Assembly (NCBI RefSeq): GCF_900091605.1
Contig: NZ_FMCQ01000005.1
Span: forward strand, 62,001 to 126,000
Source of the DNA: Micromonospora tulbaghiae
Lineage (GTDB): Bacteria > Actinomycetota > Actinomycetes > Mycobacteriales > Micromonosporaceae
Length of the DNA: 64,000 nt
Reading direction: 5' to 3'
In this document: piece after piece, positions 31,814-38,721 of the stretch
How the letters are laid out: every line of letters begins with the position of its first letter
Numbering within the stretch: the first letter of the stretch is position 1
Program-made: the position numbers and the translations under genes
Notes under the pieces: model-generated
The model's input: only the letters and a program-made list of their open reading frames with translations
Database searches by the model: none
Told to the model about the DNA's origin: nothing

Positions 31814-32559
31814 CCGGCCTCGTCTCCGCCGCCGGCCTCGGCCTGATCGGCTCGGCCGAGCCGGCCCGCCGCGACCCGGAGGAGCTGCGCGCGCTGGCCG
31901 AGGAGGCCGGCCGGGAGCTGGCGGACGCGCCCGCGATCGAAATCGCCCGGTGGGCCGCGGAGACGTTCGGCGAGCGGTTCTGCGTGACCAGCTCGATGGC
32001 CGACGGCGTGGTGGCGCACCTGGTGTCCCGGGTCGCGCCCGGCGTCGACGTGGTGTTCCTGGACACCGGGCTGCACTTCCCGGAGACGCTGAGGGTCCGC
32101 GACGAGGTGGCCCGCCGGATGCCGGTGCGGGTGCGCTCGATCCGGCCCCGGATGACCGTGGGCCAGCAGGACGGCCAGTACGGCCCGCGCCTGTTCAACA
32201 GGTCCCCGGACGACTGCTGCCAGCTGCGCAAGGTGGAGCCGCTGGAGCGGGCGCTGTCCGGGTACGACGCCTGGGCCGCCGGGCTGCGCCGGGACGAGTC
32301 GCCGACCCGGGCGAACACGCCGGTGGTGGGCTTCGACGCGCGGCGCGGCAAGGTCAAGGTGAACCCGATCGCGGCGTGGACGCAGCGGGAGGTGGACGCC
32401 TACGTGGCCCGGTACGACATCCCGGTGAACGAGTTGTTCGCCCGCGGTTACGGCTCGATCGGCTGCTGGCCGTGCACCCGGCGGACGAAGGCGGGGGAGG
32501 ACCCCCGGTCCGGCCGCTGGGCGATGTTCGAGAAGACCGAGTGCGGTCTGCACACCTGA
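31810..32559 (+). CDS. cysH: Adenylyl-sulfate (APS) reductase
   Basis: Reduces activated sulfate to sulfite using thioredoxin; the iron-sulfur form acts on APS. The 249-residue protein has the PAPS-reductase fold: FCVTSSMADGVVAHLVSRVAPGVDVVFLDTGLHFPET, and VRSIRPRMTVGQQ. The cluster cysteines DDCCQLRKVEPL and GCWPCTRR identify the [4Fe-4S] APS type. The redox-active C-terminal Cys is in KTECGLHT. The GTG at 31810 overlaps the zinc-ribbon stop. Product sulfite feeds Sir encoded just upstream. CysD/CysN (ATP sulfurylase) are not in the window. Confidence 0.95.
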   Translation: MTGLVSAAGLGLIGSAEPARRDPEELRALAEEAGRELADAPAIEIARWAAETFGERFCVTSSMADGVVAHLVSRVAPGVDVVFLDTGLHFPETLRVRDEVARRMPVRVRSIRPRMTVGQQDGQYGPRLFNRSPDDCCQLRKVEPLERALSGYDAWAAGLRRDESPTRANTPVVGFDARRGKVKVNPIAAWTQREVDAYVARYDIPVNELFARGYGSIGCWPCTRRTKAGEDPRSGRWAMFEKTECGLHT

Positions 32560-33290
32560 GCGCCGGGCCACCGGTGGTGCTGGTGGCCCACGGCAGCCGT
32601 GACCCGCGTGCGGCCGAGGCGACGCGGGCGCTGGCCCGGGCCGTGGCGGACACGTGCCCCGGCCGTCCGGTGCTGCCGAGCTGGCTCGACCACACCGATC
32701 CCGGGCCGGCCGAGGTGCTGCGCGGGCTGGCCGCCGCCGGTCACTCCCGGGCGGTGCTGGTGCCGCTGCTGCTGACCGCCGCGTACCACCGGAAGGTGGA
32801 CATCCCGGCGGCGGTCGCGGCGGCCGGCGCGGACATCGAGGTACGGGTGACCGACGTGCTGGGGCCGACCGGCGGCGGGGTGGACGGCGGGCTGTTGGAC
32901 GGGCTGCGCCGCCGCCTGGCGGAGGCGACCGGTGACGGGCCGGGCGGGCTGGACGCGGTGGTGCTGGCGGCGGCCGGCACCCGGGATCCGGCGGCGCGTG
33001 CCTCGGTGGGGCGGGTCGCCGCGGCGTTCGGCGCGGGGCTGGGCGTGCCATGCCGCGTCTCGTACGCCTCGGCGGCGCCCCCGGAGGTCGGCGGCGCGGT
33101 GGCGCGACTGCGCGCCGCGGGTGCCCGCCGGGTCGCGGTGGCGGCCTACTTCCTGGCCCCGGGCCGGTTCCACGACGGGGTACGCATGTCGGCCCGGTCG
33201 GCCGGCGCGGTGGCCGTGGCGGATCCCCTGACCGACCTGCCGGAGCTGGCGGACCTGGTCCGGCGGCGGGTGGAGGCGGTGGCGGGCTGA
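32541..33290 (+). CDS. Sirohydrochlorin chelatase (CbiX/SirB family)
   Basis: Inserts iron into sirohydrochlorin, giving the siroheme that sulfite reductase needs; cobalt insertion is the alternative. The protein has two CbiX units. The first is VLVAHGSRDPRAAEATRALA with the metal-site His, then VLVPLLLTAAYHRKVDIPAAV. The second is VVLAAAGTRDPAARASVGRVAAAF, with VAVAAYFLAPGRFHDGV. The start is not certain: GTG 32541 overlaps cysH by 19 bases and gives 249 residues, while GTG 32574 would shorten it by 11. The gene closes the sulfur operon and is followed by a strong terminator. Confidence 0.9.
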   Translation: MRSAHLSAGPPVVLVAHGSRDPRAAEATRALARAVADTCPGRPVLPSWLDHTDPGPAEVLRGLAAAGHSRAVLVPLLLTAAYHRKVDIPAAVAAAGADIEVRVTDVLGPTGGGVDGGLLDGLRRRLAEATGDGPGGLDAVVLAAAGTRDPAARASVGRVAAAFGAGLGVPCRVSYASAAPPEVGGAVARLRAAGARRVAVAAYFLAPGRFHDGVRMSARSAGAVAVADPLTDLPELADLVRRRVEAVAG

Positions 33291-33307
33291 CCCGGTCCGG
33301 GACAGCA

Positions 33308-33341
33308 GAACGCCCCGGCCGGAATCCCGGCCGGGGCGTTC
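33308..33341. terminator. Terminator between the sulfur operon and whiB1
   Basis: A perfect 15-bp stem GAACGCCCCGGCCGG with loop AATC and exact complement lies 17 bases after the chelatase stop and 12 before the end of the convergent whiB1. It should stop both transcripts. Confidence 0.87.
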
Positions 33342-33353
33342 AGCGTGTACGGG

Positions 33354-33611
33354 TCAGGCGGAGTGAGCGCGCAGTACCCGGAGACCGCCGCGGCGCTTCA
33401 CCGCGCGACGCTCCTCTTCGCTCATCCCACCCCAGACGCCGGCGTCCTGACCGGACTCCAGCGCCCACTGCAGGCACTGGTCGGTCACGGGGCAGCGCCG
33501 GCAGACGGCCTTCGCCTGCTCCACCTGCAGGAGGGCCGGGCCGGACGTCCCGATCGGGAAGAACAGCTCCGGGTCCTCGTCGCGGCAGACCGAATCGTGG
33601 CGCCAGTCCAT
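33354..33611 (-). CDS. whiB1: WhiB1/WblE iron-sulfur regulator
   Basis: Essential [4Fe-4S], NO-sensitive regulator that binds region 4 of the primary sigma factor. The 85-residue protein begins MDWRHDSVCRDEDPELFFP. Its cysteines are at 9, 37, 40 and 46 (VCRRCPVTDQC), the same numbers as M. tuberculosis WhiB1, followed by GVWGGMSEEERRAVKRR (turn and basic helix). The ATG at 33611 gives the standard N-terminus, with GAGGAG upstream; an in-frame ATG at 33629 is less likely. A long upstream region holds two CRP-like palindromes and a likely -10. Mycobacterial whiB1 is likewise known to be CRP-controlled. Confidence 0.95.
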   Translation of the reverse strand: MDWRHDSVCRDEDPELFFPIGTSGPALLQVEQAKAVCRRCPVTDQCLQWALESGQDAGVWGGMSEEERRAVKRRGGLRVLRAHSA

Positions 33612-33811
33612 GGCGGCAACACTCCTCATTCTTAGTGGGTGGCCAGATAACGCTTCGTTGCTATTTCTATTTGCGTCCGCATTGCCGAAAGGTGACGGTC
33701 AGCATCCATCAATTCGGCGCAGCGTGAGCAGGCTGTGGGGTGCCTGGACCTGCTGGAACAGCTCAACCGAACGAGCATATCCAGGCAATGTCCCGGCAAC
33801 ACGAGTTCGCT

Positions 33812-33827
33812 TGTGAATACTTTCACG
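33812..33827. promoter_or_regulatory. CRP-like site 1 upstream of whiB1
   Basis: TGTGA-ATACTT-TCACG fits the CRP/FNR consensus TGTGA-N6-TCACA with one final-base change. It is embedded in a longer symmetric stretch (GTTCG ... CGAAC). Its centre is about 52 bases before the likely whiB1 transcription start. Confidence 0.6.
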
Positions 33828-33871
33828 AACTACAGCGATGTCAAGGGTGGCGCTCGGAAAAACTCCGAACA

Positions 33872-33885
33872 GTGAGCGGGCTCAC
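33872..33885. promoter_or_regulatory. CRP-like site 2 upstream of whiB1
   Basis: GTGA-GCGGGC-TCAC is perfectly symmetric (GTGAGC-GG-GCTCAC) and keeps the GTGA-N6-TCAC core. Its centre is 59 bases from that of site 1. Paired sites would allow cAMP-CRP control or looping. Confidence 0.5.
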
Positions 33886-34058
33886 CACCCATTTGTCCGG
33901 GTTTGCCAGAGCCCTGGTTACCCGGCGTGCCACAGTCGATAATCAATGTAGTACGGTCTGCGTGACGTTGCTGACATTTCCGGCACCCTTCCTCGGCGTG
34001 GCGGCCACCGCGCCCGCGCGGCGGGGGGTCCGCGTCAACCGACTGGGATACCCGAGAC

Positions 34059-35009
34059 CTAGCAGATTACTCTCAGTGCGGCCGGAACGGATGTGAATCG
34101 GACTTTCTCCCGCTCGCCGAGGTAGTCCCCGTCCAACTGGAACGGCAACGGGCGGTCCGAGACCACGGTGAACTCCGCCACGTCGTGCAGCCGCAGCACC
34201 TGCTTGCCGTGCGGATCCGGTTGCCTGGAGAAGAACTGCACCGCCGTACGGGCCGTGCTGGCCACCCGCAGCCGCCGCAGCGCGAGCACGTCGAGCCCGA
34301 GGTCGAACGACGCCTCCGGGTTCGGGTTGATCTCCCGGTCGCCCAGGTACGTCCACGGCGCGGTGTTCTGGATTATCGCGGTGGCCAGTTCCGTCGCGGG
34401 CGCCTCACCCGGGCGCTCCAGCGTGATCGACGGGTGGCGGCGGTCCGAGCCGACGAAGTACTGACTCGCGGTGGAGCGGAAGTAGAGCGCCGGGGTGGAG
34501 ACGCGCCCCTTCTTGCGGGCCTGTTCCACCCGGCGGATCACCGCCGCGTCCAGCCCGAAGCCGGCGCAGAACGTGAAGTAGCGGTCGTCGGCCCGGCCCA
34601 GCCCGATCGTGCGCGACCGGCCCAGCCGCAGCCCTTCGAGGATCATGCTGGTGCCGTCCGGCCACTCCCGGGGCAGCCCGAGCGCGCGGGCGAAGACGTT
34701 TGTCGAACCGCCCGGCACGGTGGCCAGCGCGGGCAGCCGCTCGGCCGAGGTCTGTCCGGTACGGAACGTCGGCGGCTCCGCCGCCATCAGGCCGTTCACC
34801 ACCTCGTTGACGGTGCCGTCACCGCCGAGCGTGACGACCAGGTCGACGCCCTCCTGGGCGGCCTCCCGGGCCAGGTCCATGGCGTGGCCCCGTCGGCGGG
34901 TGTACCGCACCGACAGGTCGACTTCACTGCGCAACGCCCGGACCAGCACGTCCCGGCTGCGCTCGCTGGTGGTGGTGGCCTTCGGATTGACCACCAGGAC
35001 GGCCCGCAT
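34059..35009 (-). CDS. Diacylglycerol kinase family lipid kinase
   Basis: A 316-residue lipid kinase (DAGK catalytic domain) that phosphorylates diacylglycerol or related lipids at the inner membrane face. It starts RAVLVVNPKATTTSER. The nucleotide loop is LVVTLGGDGTVNEVVNGL (GGDGT motif, about 59-76), followed by LATVPGGSTNVFARALGLP. The second domain holds FTFCAGFGLDAAVIRRVE and LPFQLDGDYLGE, the late acidic motif. The ATG at 35009 has TACAGT seven bases upstream, suggesting a leaderless mRNA. It is divergent from a small membrane protein gene, with only 43 bases between. Lipid specificity is not visible. Confidence 0.92.
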   Translation of the reverse strand: MRAVLVVNPKATTTSERSRDVLVRALRSEVDLSVRYTRRRGHAMDLAREAAQEGVDLVVTLGGDGTVNEVVNGLMAAEPPTFRTGQTSAERLPALATVPGGSTNVFARALGLPREWPDGTSMILEGLRLGRSRTIGLGRADDRYFTFCAGFGLDAAVIRRVEQARKKGRVSTPALYFRSTASQYFVGSDRRHPSITLERPGEAPATELATAIIQNTAPWTYLGDREINPNPEASFDLGLDVLALRRLRVASTARTAVQFFSRQPDPHGKQVLRLHDVAEFTVVSDRPLPFQLDGDYLGEREKVRFTSVPAALRVIC

Positions 35010-35016
35010 GGGCGGC

Positions 35017-35045
35017 ACTGTACCGCGACTACCCGCCGGTATCGT
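35017..35045. promoter_or_regulatory. Back-to-back -10 boxes in a 43-base divergent gap
   Basis: TACAGT (minus strand, 35022-35017) ends seven bases before the ATG of the lipid kinase gene. TATCGT (plus strand, 35040-35045) ends seven bases before the GTG of the opposite gene. The two promoters must overlap completely, and both mRNAs should start at or one base before the start codon. Confidence 0.55.
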
Positions 35046-35052
35046 GGCGCCC

Positions 35053-35454
35053 GTGACGATCGACTCCGACCCGCTCCCCGGCACGCTGCGCGCCGCGGTG
35101 CTCCTGCTACGTGCCCAGGCGGTGGCGCTGGGGCTGATCGCGGTGTGGCTCATCTGGTCCGACCTCACCGCCGACACGACGGATCTGACCTCGGCACTGC
35201 TGGTGACCGTCTTCGCCGTCGGCGGCGCGGTGGCGCTCTGGGCGCTCGGCGGCGCGCTGTCCCGCCGCCGCGCCGGCGCCCGCGCGCCGGCCATCGTGCT
35301 GCAGCTCATGCTGCTGCCGGTCGGCTGGTTCATGATCGAGGGCGGCATGGGGTGGCTCGGGGCGCCGCTGATGGCGCTCGGGATCGGCATGGTCGGGCTG
35401 CTGGTGAGCGGTCCGACCAACCGCGCGCTGGGCTTCGGCGAGCAGGCCCGCTGA
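35053..35454 (+). CDS. Small integral membrane protein
   Basis: A 133-residue membrane protein of unknown function with four hydrophobic segments. They are LRAAVLLLRAQAVALGLIAVW, ALLVTVFAVGGAVALWALGG, IVLQLMLLPVGWFMIEGG and PLMALGIGMVGLLVSGP. The last is followed by a short cytoplasmic end with NRALGF. A basic loop SRRRAGARAP lies between helices 2 and 3. The GTG at 35053 is preferred over GTG 35044 since TATCGT lies seven bases upstream and would overlap the earlier codon. It is divergent from the lipid kinase and convergent with an RsbW-like gene. Similar small proteins are common in Micromonosporaceae, to my knowledge without a function. Confidence 0.72.
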   Translation: MTIDSDPLPGTLRAAVLLLRAQAVALGLIAVWLIWSDLTADTTDLTSALLVTVFAVGGAVALWALGGALSRRRAGARAPAIVLQLMLLPVGWFMIEGGMGWLGAPLMALGIGMVGLLVSGPTNRALGFGEQAR

Positions 35455-35522
35455 ACGCCGGCCCAGGCACCTGAACGCAGGCCCGGCCCGGACACCGCCG
35501 GGCCGGTGACCGCGAAGACCGG

Positions 35523-35927
35523 TCAGAAGCCGGCGCGCCGGGTCAGCAGCGAGATGGTGGCCCGGCCACCGGACGCGTGGGCGTTCGCCCCGGTGGTCAG
35601 CGCGGTGAGCACCTTCCACGCGAACGACGACTCGGACGGGAGCGTGGCGCCCCGGACCGTCGGCACCGTCACCTCGACGGTGAGCGCGTCCTCGGTGACC
35701 GCGAAGCGGCACTCGAGTTCGGCGTCGCGGGTGGCGATGGCGAGCAGCATGGCGCACGCCTCGTCGACGGCGATGCGCAGATCCTCGATCTCGTCGAGGG
35801 CGAACTGGAGCCGGGCCGCGAGGCCGGCCGTGGCGGTGCGGAGCACGCCGAGGTAACCACCGTCGGCGGGCACGGTGAGGTGGACGACATCATCGTCCGT
35901 CGTCGGGTGCCCGGTCAGTTGAGTCAC
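35523..35927 (-). CDS. RsbW-like anti-sigma ATP-binding protein
   Basis: A 134-residue GHKL ATPase domain protein of the anti-sigma kinase class. Its start is VVHLTVPADGGYLGVLRTATAGLAARL, followed by the N box LRIAVDEACAMLLAIA with its Glu. A shortened C-terminal half (SSFAWKVLTALTTGANAHASGG) stands where the usual G2 box would be. The canonical DxGxG G1 box is not obvious, so ATP hydrolysis may be weak and the protein may only bind a sigma factor. The GTG at 35927 has a very strong GGAGGGAGGAG upstream. It resembles the UsfX/RsbW branch. The sigma partner is not adjacent; a GNAT gene follows. Confidence 0.75.
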   Translation of the reverse strand: MTQLTGHPTTDDDVVHLTVPADGGYLGVLRTATAGLAARLQFALDEIEDLRIAVDEACAMLLAIATRDAELECRFAVTEDALTVEVTVPTVRGATLPSESSFAWKVLTALTTGANAHASGGRATISLLTRRAGF

Positions 35928-35959
35928 GGCTCCTCCCTCCGGTGCGGGACTCTACCCGG

Positions 35960-36484
35960 TCAGAGGGCGGGCCGCGTGGGCGCGGCCGTCGCGTGCGTGG
36001 CGAGCTCGTGCAACGCCGGCCCGGCCAGGCGGTACGGGGTCCACTCGTCCATCGGCGTGGCGCCGATCGCGGCGTAGAAGCGGGCCGCCGGATTCCAGTG
36101 GATCATCCACCACTCCAGCCGCTGGTAGCCGCGCTCCACGCAGATCGCGGCGAGCGTCGCCAGCAGCATGCGGCCCGCGCCGGTGCCCCGGGCGGCCGGG
36201 CGGACGTAGAGGTCCTCCAGGTAGATGCCGTGTACGCCGGCCCAGGTGGAGAAGTTGAGGAACCAGAGCGCGAAACCGAGCGGCCGGTCCGACGCGTCGA
36301 CCGCGACGTGGCCGTACAGCGCCGGTGACGGGCCGAACAGGGCCGCGTCGAGCTGGTCCGTGGTGAGGTGGCACTGCTCGGGCGCGCGCTCGTACTCGGC
36401 GAGTTCGTGCACCATGGCGACGACGGCCGGTACGTCCTCGGGACGTACCGGCCGGATCGTCGGAGTGCCGTCGGGCGACGTCAC
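35960..36484 (-). CDS. GNAT-family N-acetyltransferase (spermidine/diamine type)
   Basis: A 174-residue acetyltransferase. The N-terminus TIRPVRPEDVPAVVAMVHELAEYERAPEQ is typical of the spermidine/diamine acetyltransferase branch. Next come HVAVDASDRPLGFALWFLNFSTWAGVHGIYLEDLYV and the acetyl-CoA loop RPAARGTGAGRMLLATLAAICVERG, then LEWWMIHWNPAARFYAAIGA (motif B). The GTG at 36484 overlaps the sodN stop by four bases, so it is translated with sodN. A polyamine or thialysine-like acceptor is likely; the link to superoxide dismutase looks positional only. Confidence 0.88.
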   Translation of the reverse strand: MTSPDGTPTIRPVRPEDVPAVVAMVHELAEYERAPEQCHLTTDQLDAALFGPSPALYGHVAVDASDRPLGFALWFLNFSTWAGVHGIYLEDLYVRPAARGTGAGRMLLATLAAICVERGYQRLEWWMIHWNPAARFYAAIGATPMDEWTPYRLAGPALHELATHATAAPTRPAL

Positions 36485-36885
36485 GCCTGCTTGGTCTCCC
36501 AGAAGATCTTCGAGATCTCGTCGATCTTCGCCAGCAGCTCGTCGGCCTTGGCCGGGTCGGTGCCGCCCTTGGCGCCGGCCGCGCCGGCCAGCTTGGTGGC
36601 CTCGTTGAACAGCTGGTGCAGGTGCGGGTACTTCTCGAAGTGCGGTGCCTTGAAGTAGTCGGTCCAGAGCACCCACAGGTGGTGCTTGACCAGCTCGGCC
36701 CGCTGCTCCTTGATCAGGATGGCGCGGGTGCGGAACTCCGGGTCGGTGTTGGCCTGGTACTTCTCGCAGATCATTTTGACCGACTCGGCCTCGATCCGGG
36801 CCTGGGCCGGGTCGTATACGCCGCAGGGCAGGTCGCAGTGAGCGCTGGCCGTCACCCGGGGCGTGAGGATGCGGGGAAGGCGCAT
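36481..36885 (-). CDS. sodN: Nickel superoxide dismutase precursor
   Basis: Cytosolic nickel enzyme that turns superoxide into peroxide and oxygen. The 134-residue precursor has a 15-residue leader (MRLPRILTPRVTASA) and then the nickel hook HCDLPCGVYDP. There the new N-terminal His, Cys2 and Cys6 bind Ni after cleavage. The remaining helices (VKMICEKYQANTDPEF, LWVLWTDYFKAPHF) match the hexameric NiSOD bundle. The ATG at 36885 has GGAGG six bases upstream. The gene is divergent from sodX, its maturation protease, with a 78-base shared control region. In Streptomyces such genes respond to nickel through Nur. I see no clear Nur box here. Confidence 0.96.
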   Translation of the reverse strand: MRLPRILTPRVTASAHCDLPCGVYDPAQARIEAESVKMICEKYQANTDPEFRTRAILIKEQRAELVKHHLWVLWTDYFKAPHFEKYPHLHQLFNEATKLAGAAGAKGGTDPAKADELLAKIDEISKIFWETKQA

Positions 36886-36963
36886 CAGGGTCCTCCATGG
36901 GTTGTTTGCGATGATCCAAGACGACATTACTCCTGGAGACGCCCTCAGGGGCTGGGAGGTGAC

Positions 36964-37302
36964 ATGGCGCCCACCGGTGGACCTCCGGCTCTGCGCGGCC
37001 CGCTGGTGCCGGTGCTGGTGACCGGCCCGTCCATGTCCCCGACGCTGCGTCACGGCGACGCGGTGCTGGTCCGCACCGGAGGCCGGCCGGTACGTCCCGG
37101 GGACGTCGTCGTCGCGGTGTTCCGCAGCCGTCCCGACCTGCTCGTCGTCAAGCGGGCGGTGGAACCCCGCGACGGCGGATGGTGGTTGCGCGGCGACAAC
37201 GAGTTCGTCGCCGACGACTCCCGGGCGTACGGGGTCGCCGACGTCCGCGGCCGGGTGGTGGCCCGCTGGTGGCCGCGTCCGGGACGGGTCAGGAGCAGGT
37301 AA
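36964..37302 (+). CDS. sodX: Nickel-type superoxide dismutase maturation protease
   Basis: S26-family serine protease that removes the SodN leader so nickel can bind. The 112-residue protein carries the signal-peptidase catalytic motif VTGPSMSPTLRHGDAVLV with Ser near 23, and the general-base Lys in LLVVKRAVEPRDGGWWLRGDNEF (near 63). The ending is VRGRVVARWWPRPG. There is no N-terminal membrane anchor, unlike ordinary signal peptidases, so it works in the cytosol. The ATG at 36964 has GGGAGG just upstream. It is divergent from sodN, the standard pairing. Confidence 0.93.
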   Translation: MAPTGGPPALRGPLVPVLVTGPSMSPTLRHGDAVLVRTGGRPVRPGDVVVAVFRSRPDLLVVKRAVEPRDGGWWLRGDNEFVADDSRAYGVADVRGRVVARWWPRPGRVRSR

Positions 37303-37352
37303 CGACCGGAGCGGATATGACCCCGCTCACATACTGGGTGCCGAAGCGTGAC

Positions 37353-37358
37353 TATGCT
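37353..37358 (+). promoter_or_regulatory. -10-like hexamer upstream of malic enzyme
   Basis: TATGCT lies 101 bases before the ATG of the malic enzyme gene in an A/T-richer patch (ATACTGGG ... CGAAAAG). No good -35 is visible at normal spacing. Weak evidence. Confidence 0.3.
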
Positions 37359-37459
37359 CGAAAAGTGCCCGGGTGACCCCCGCACCGCCGCGCCGCCGGT
37401 CGCTGACCACCGCTGACCACGCCGGCCGGTCCGTCTGCTCGACAGATCCTGGAGTCACC

Positions 37460-38635
37460 ATGTCTTCGTCCACCCCGGACCCCGCCGATCCCGTCTTCCG
37501 CCTGCACGTCGGCGGCAAGATGGCAGTCGCCTCCACAGTGCCGCTGACCAGCCGCGAGGACCTCTCCCTCGCGTACACGCCGGGCGTCGCCCGGGTGTGC
37601 GAGGCGATCGCCGCCGACCCCGCGCTCGTCGACACCTACACCTGGGTGTCGCACACCGTCGCCGTGGTCACCGACGGTTCCGCCGTACTCGGTCTCGGCA
37701 ACATCGGCCCGCGCGCCGCGCTGCCCGTGATGGAGGGCAAGGCGGTGCTGTTCAAGCAGTTCGCCGGCGTGGACGCGGTGCCGGTCTGCCTGGACACCCA
37801 GGACGTGGACGAGATCGTGGCGACGGTCAAGGCGCTCGCGCCCTCGTTCGGCGGGATCAACCTGGAGGACATCAGCGCACCGCGCTGCTTCGAGGTGGAG
37901 CGCCGGCTCGACGAGGCGCTGGACATCCCGGTCTTCCACGACGACCAGCACGGCACCGCGATCGTGGTGCTCGCCGCGCTGCGCAACGCCGCGACGCTGC
38001 TCAACCGCAAGCTCGGTGACCTGCGGGTGGCGGTCAGCGGCGCGGGCGCGGCCGGGGTGGCGGTCACCAAGATGCTGATCGCCGGCGGCGTCGACCCGGA
38101 CCGGGTGGTGGTGTGCGACTCGCGCGGCATCATCGGCCGGCACCGCGAGCTGACCGGCACCAAGGCCGAGCTGGCCGAGATCACCAACGCCGAGGGCCGG
38201 CAGGGCGACATCACCGAGGCGCTGCGCGACGCGGACGTGCTCGTGGGCGTCTCCGGCGGCCAGATCCCGGAGGCGGCGGTGGCCGGCATGGCCCCCGGCG
38301 GCATCGTGTTCGCGCTGGCCAACCCCACCCCGGAGGTGCACCCCGAGGTGGCCGCCCGGCACGTGGCTGTGGTCGCCACCGGGCGCAGCGACTACCCGAA
38401 CCAGATCAACAACGTGCTCGCGTTCCCGGGCGTGTTCCGTGGCGCGCTGGACGCCGGGGCCACCCGGATCACCGACTCGATGAAGGTGGCCGCCGCCGAC
38501 GCCATCGCCGGCGTGGTGGCCGAGTCGCTGACCGCCGACGCGATCGTGCCGTCGCCGCTGGACCCGCGAGTCGCCCCGGCGGTGGCCGAGGCGGTCGCGG
38601 AGGCCGCCCGCCGCGACGGGGTCGCCCGCCGCTGA
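37460..38635 (+). CDS. NAD(P)-dependent malic enzyme
   Basis: Oxidatively decarboxylates malate to pyruvate with NAD or NADP, linking the citric acid cycle to pyruvate and NADPH supply. The 391-residue protein is of the short bacterial type. It contains LSLAYTPGVARVCEAI (catalytic Tyr region), GLGNIGPRAALPVMEGKAVLFKQFAGVDA (active Lys) and INLEDISAPRCFEVE with metal acids. VFHDDQHGTAIVVLAAL and the Rossmann loop VAVSGAGAAGVAVTKML follow. The ATG at 37460 follows a CTGGAG box. A strong hairpin follows the gene. Cofactor choice cannot be told by eye. Confidence 0.95.
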   Translation: MSSSTPDPADPVFRLHVGGKMAVASTVPLTSREDLSLAYTPGVARVCEAIAADPALVDTYTWVSHTVAVVTDGSAVLGLGNIGPRAALPVMEGKAVLFKQFAGVDAVPVCLDTQDVDEIVATVKALAPSFGGINLEDISAPRCFEVERRLDEALDIPVFHDDQHGTAIVVLAALRNAATLLNRKLGDLRVAVSGAGAAGVAVTKMLIAGGVDPDRVVVCDSRGIIGRHRELTGTKAELAEITNAEGRQGDITEALRDADVLVGVSGGQIPEAAVAGMAPGGIVFALANPTPEVHPEVAARHVAVVATGRSDYPNQINNVLAFPGVFRGALDAGATRITDSMKVAAADAIAGVVAESLTADAIVPSPLDPRVAPAVAEAVAEAARRDGVARR

Positions 38636-38644
38636 CGTGTACGA

Positions 38645-38688
38645 GAAGGGGCCCGTCCTGTCGCGTTTCGCATAGGACGAGCCCCTTC
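38645..38688 (+). terminator. Terminator after malic enzyme
   Basis: GAAGGGGC-C-CGTCCT pairs with AGGACG-A-GCCCCTTC (14 of 15 positions) around a 14-base loop and is followed by TTAA. It lies 10 bases after the stop codon. Confidence 0.85.
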
Positions 38689-38721
38689 TTAACTGCTGCT
38701 CAGCTTGTTACCGTGCCGATC

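Larger units (their letters stand above)
33612..34058 (-). promoter_or_regulatory. Long upstream region of whiB1
   Basis: These 447 bases hold no convincing gene and are clearly less GC-rich than their surroundings (for example 33640-33680 and 33780-33860). On the minus strand TATGCT (33779-33774) is a good -10, with GTGTTG 17 bases further up. That would give a 5' untranslated part of about 155 bases. The far end also receives the 3' end of the diacylglycerol kinase gene. Confidence 0.5.

Noticed and set aside
33345..34096. Plus-strand frames over the region upstream of whiB1
   Set aside because: Composition and lack of motifs suggest non-coding DNA. The region carries promoter-like elements and palindromes instead.
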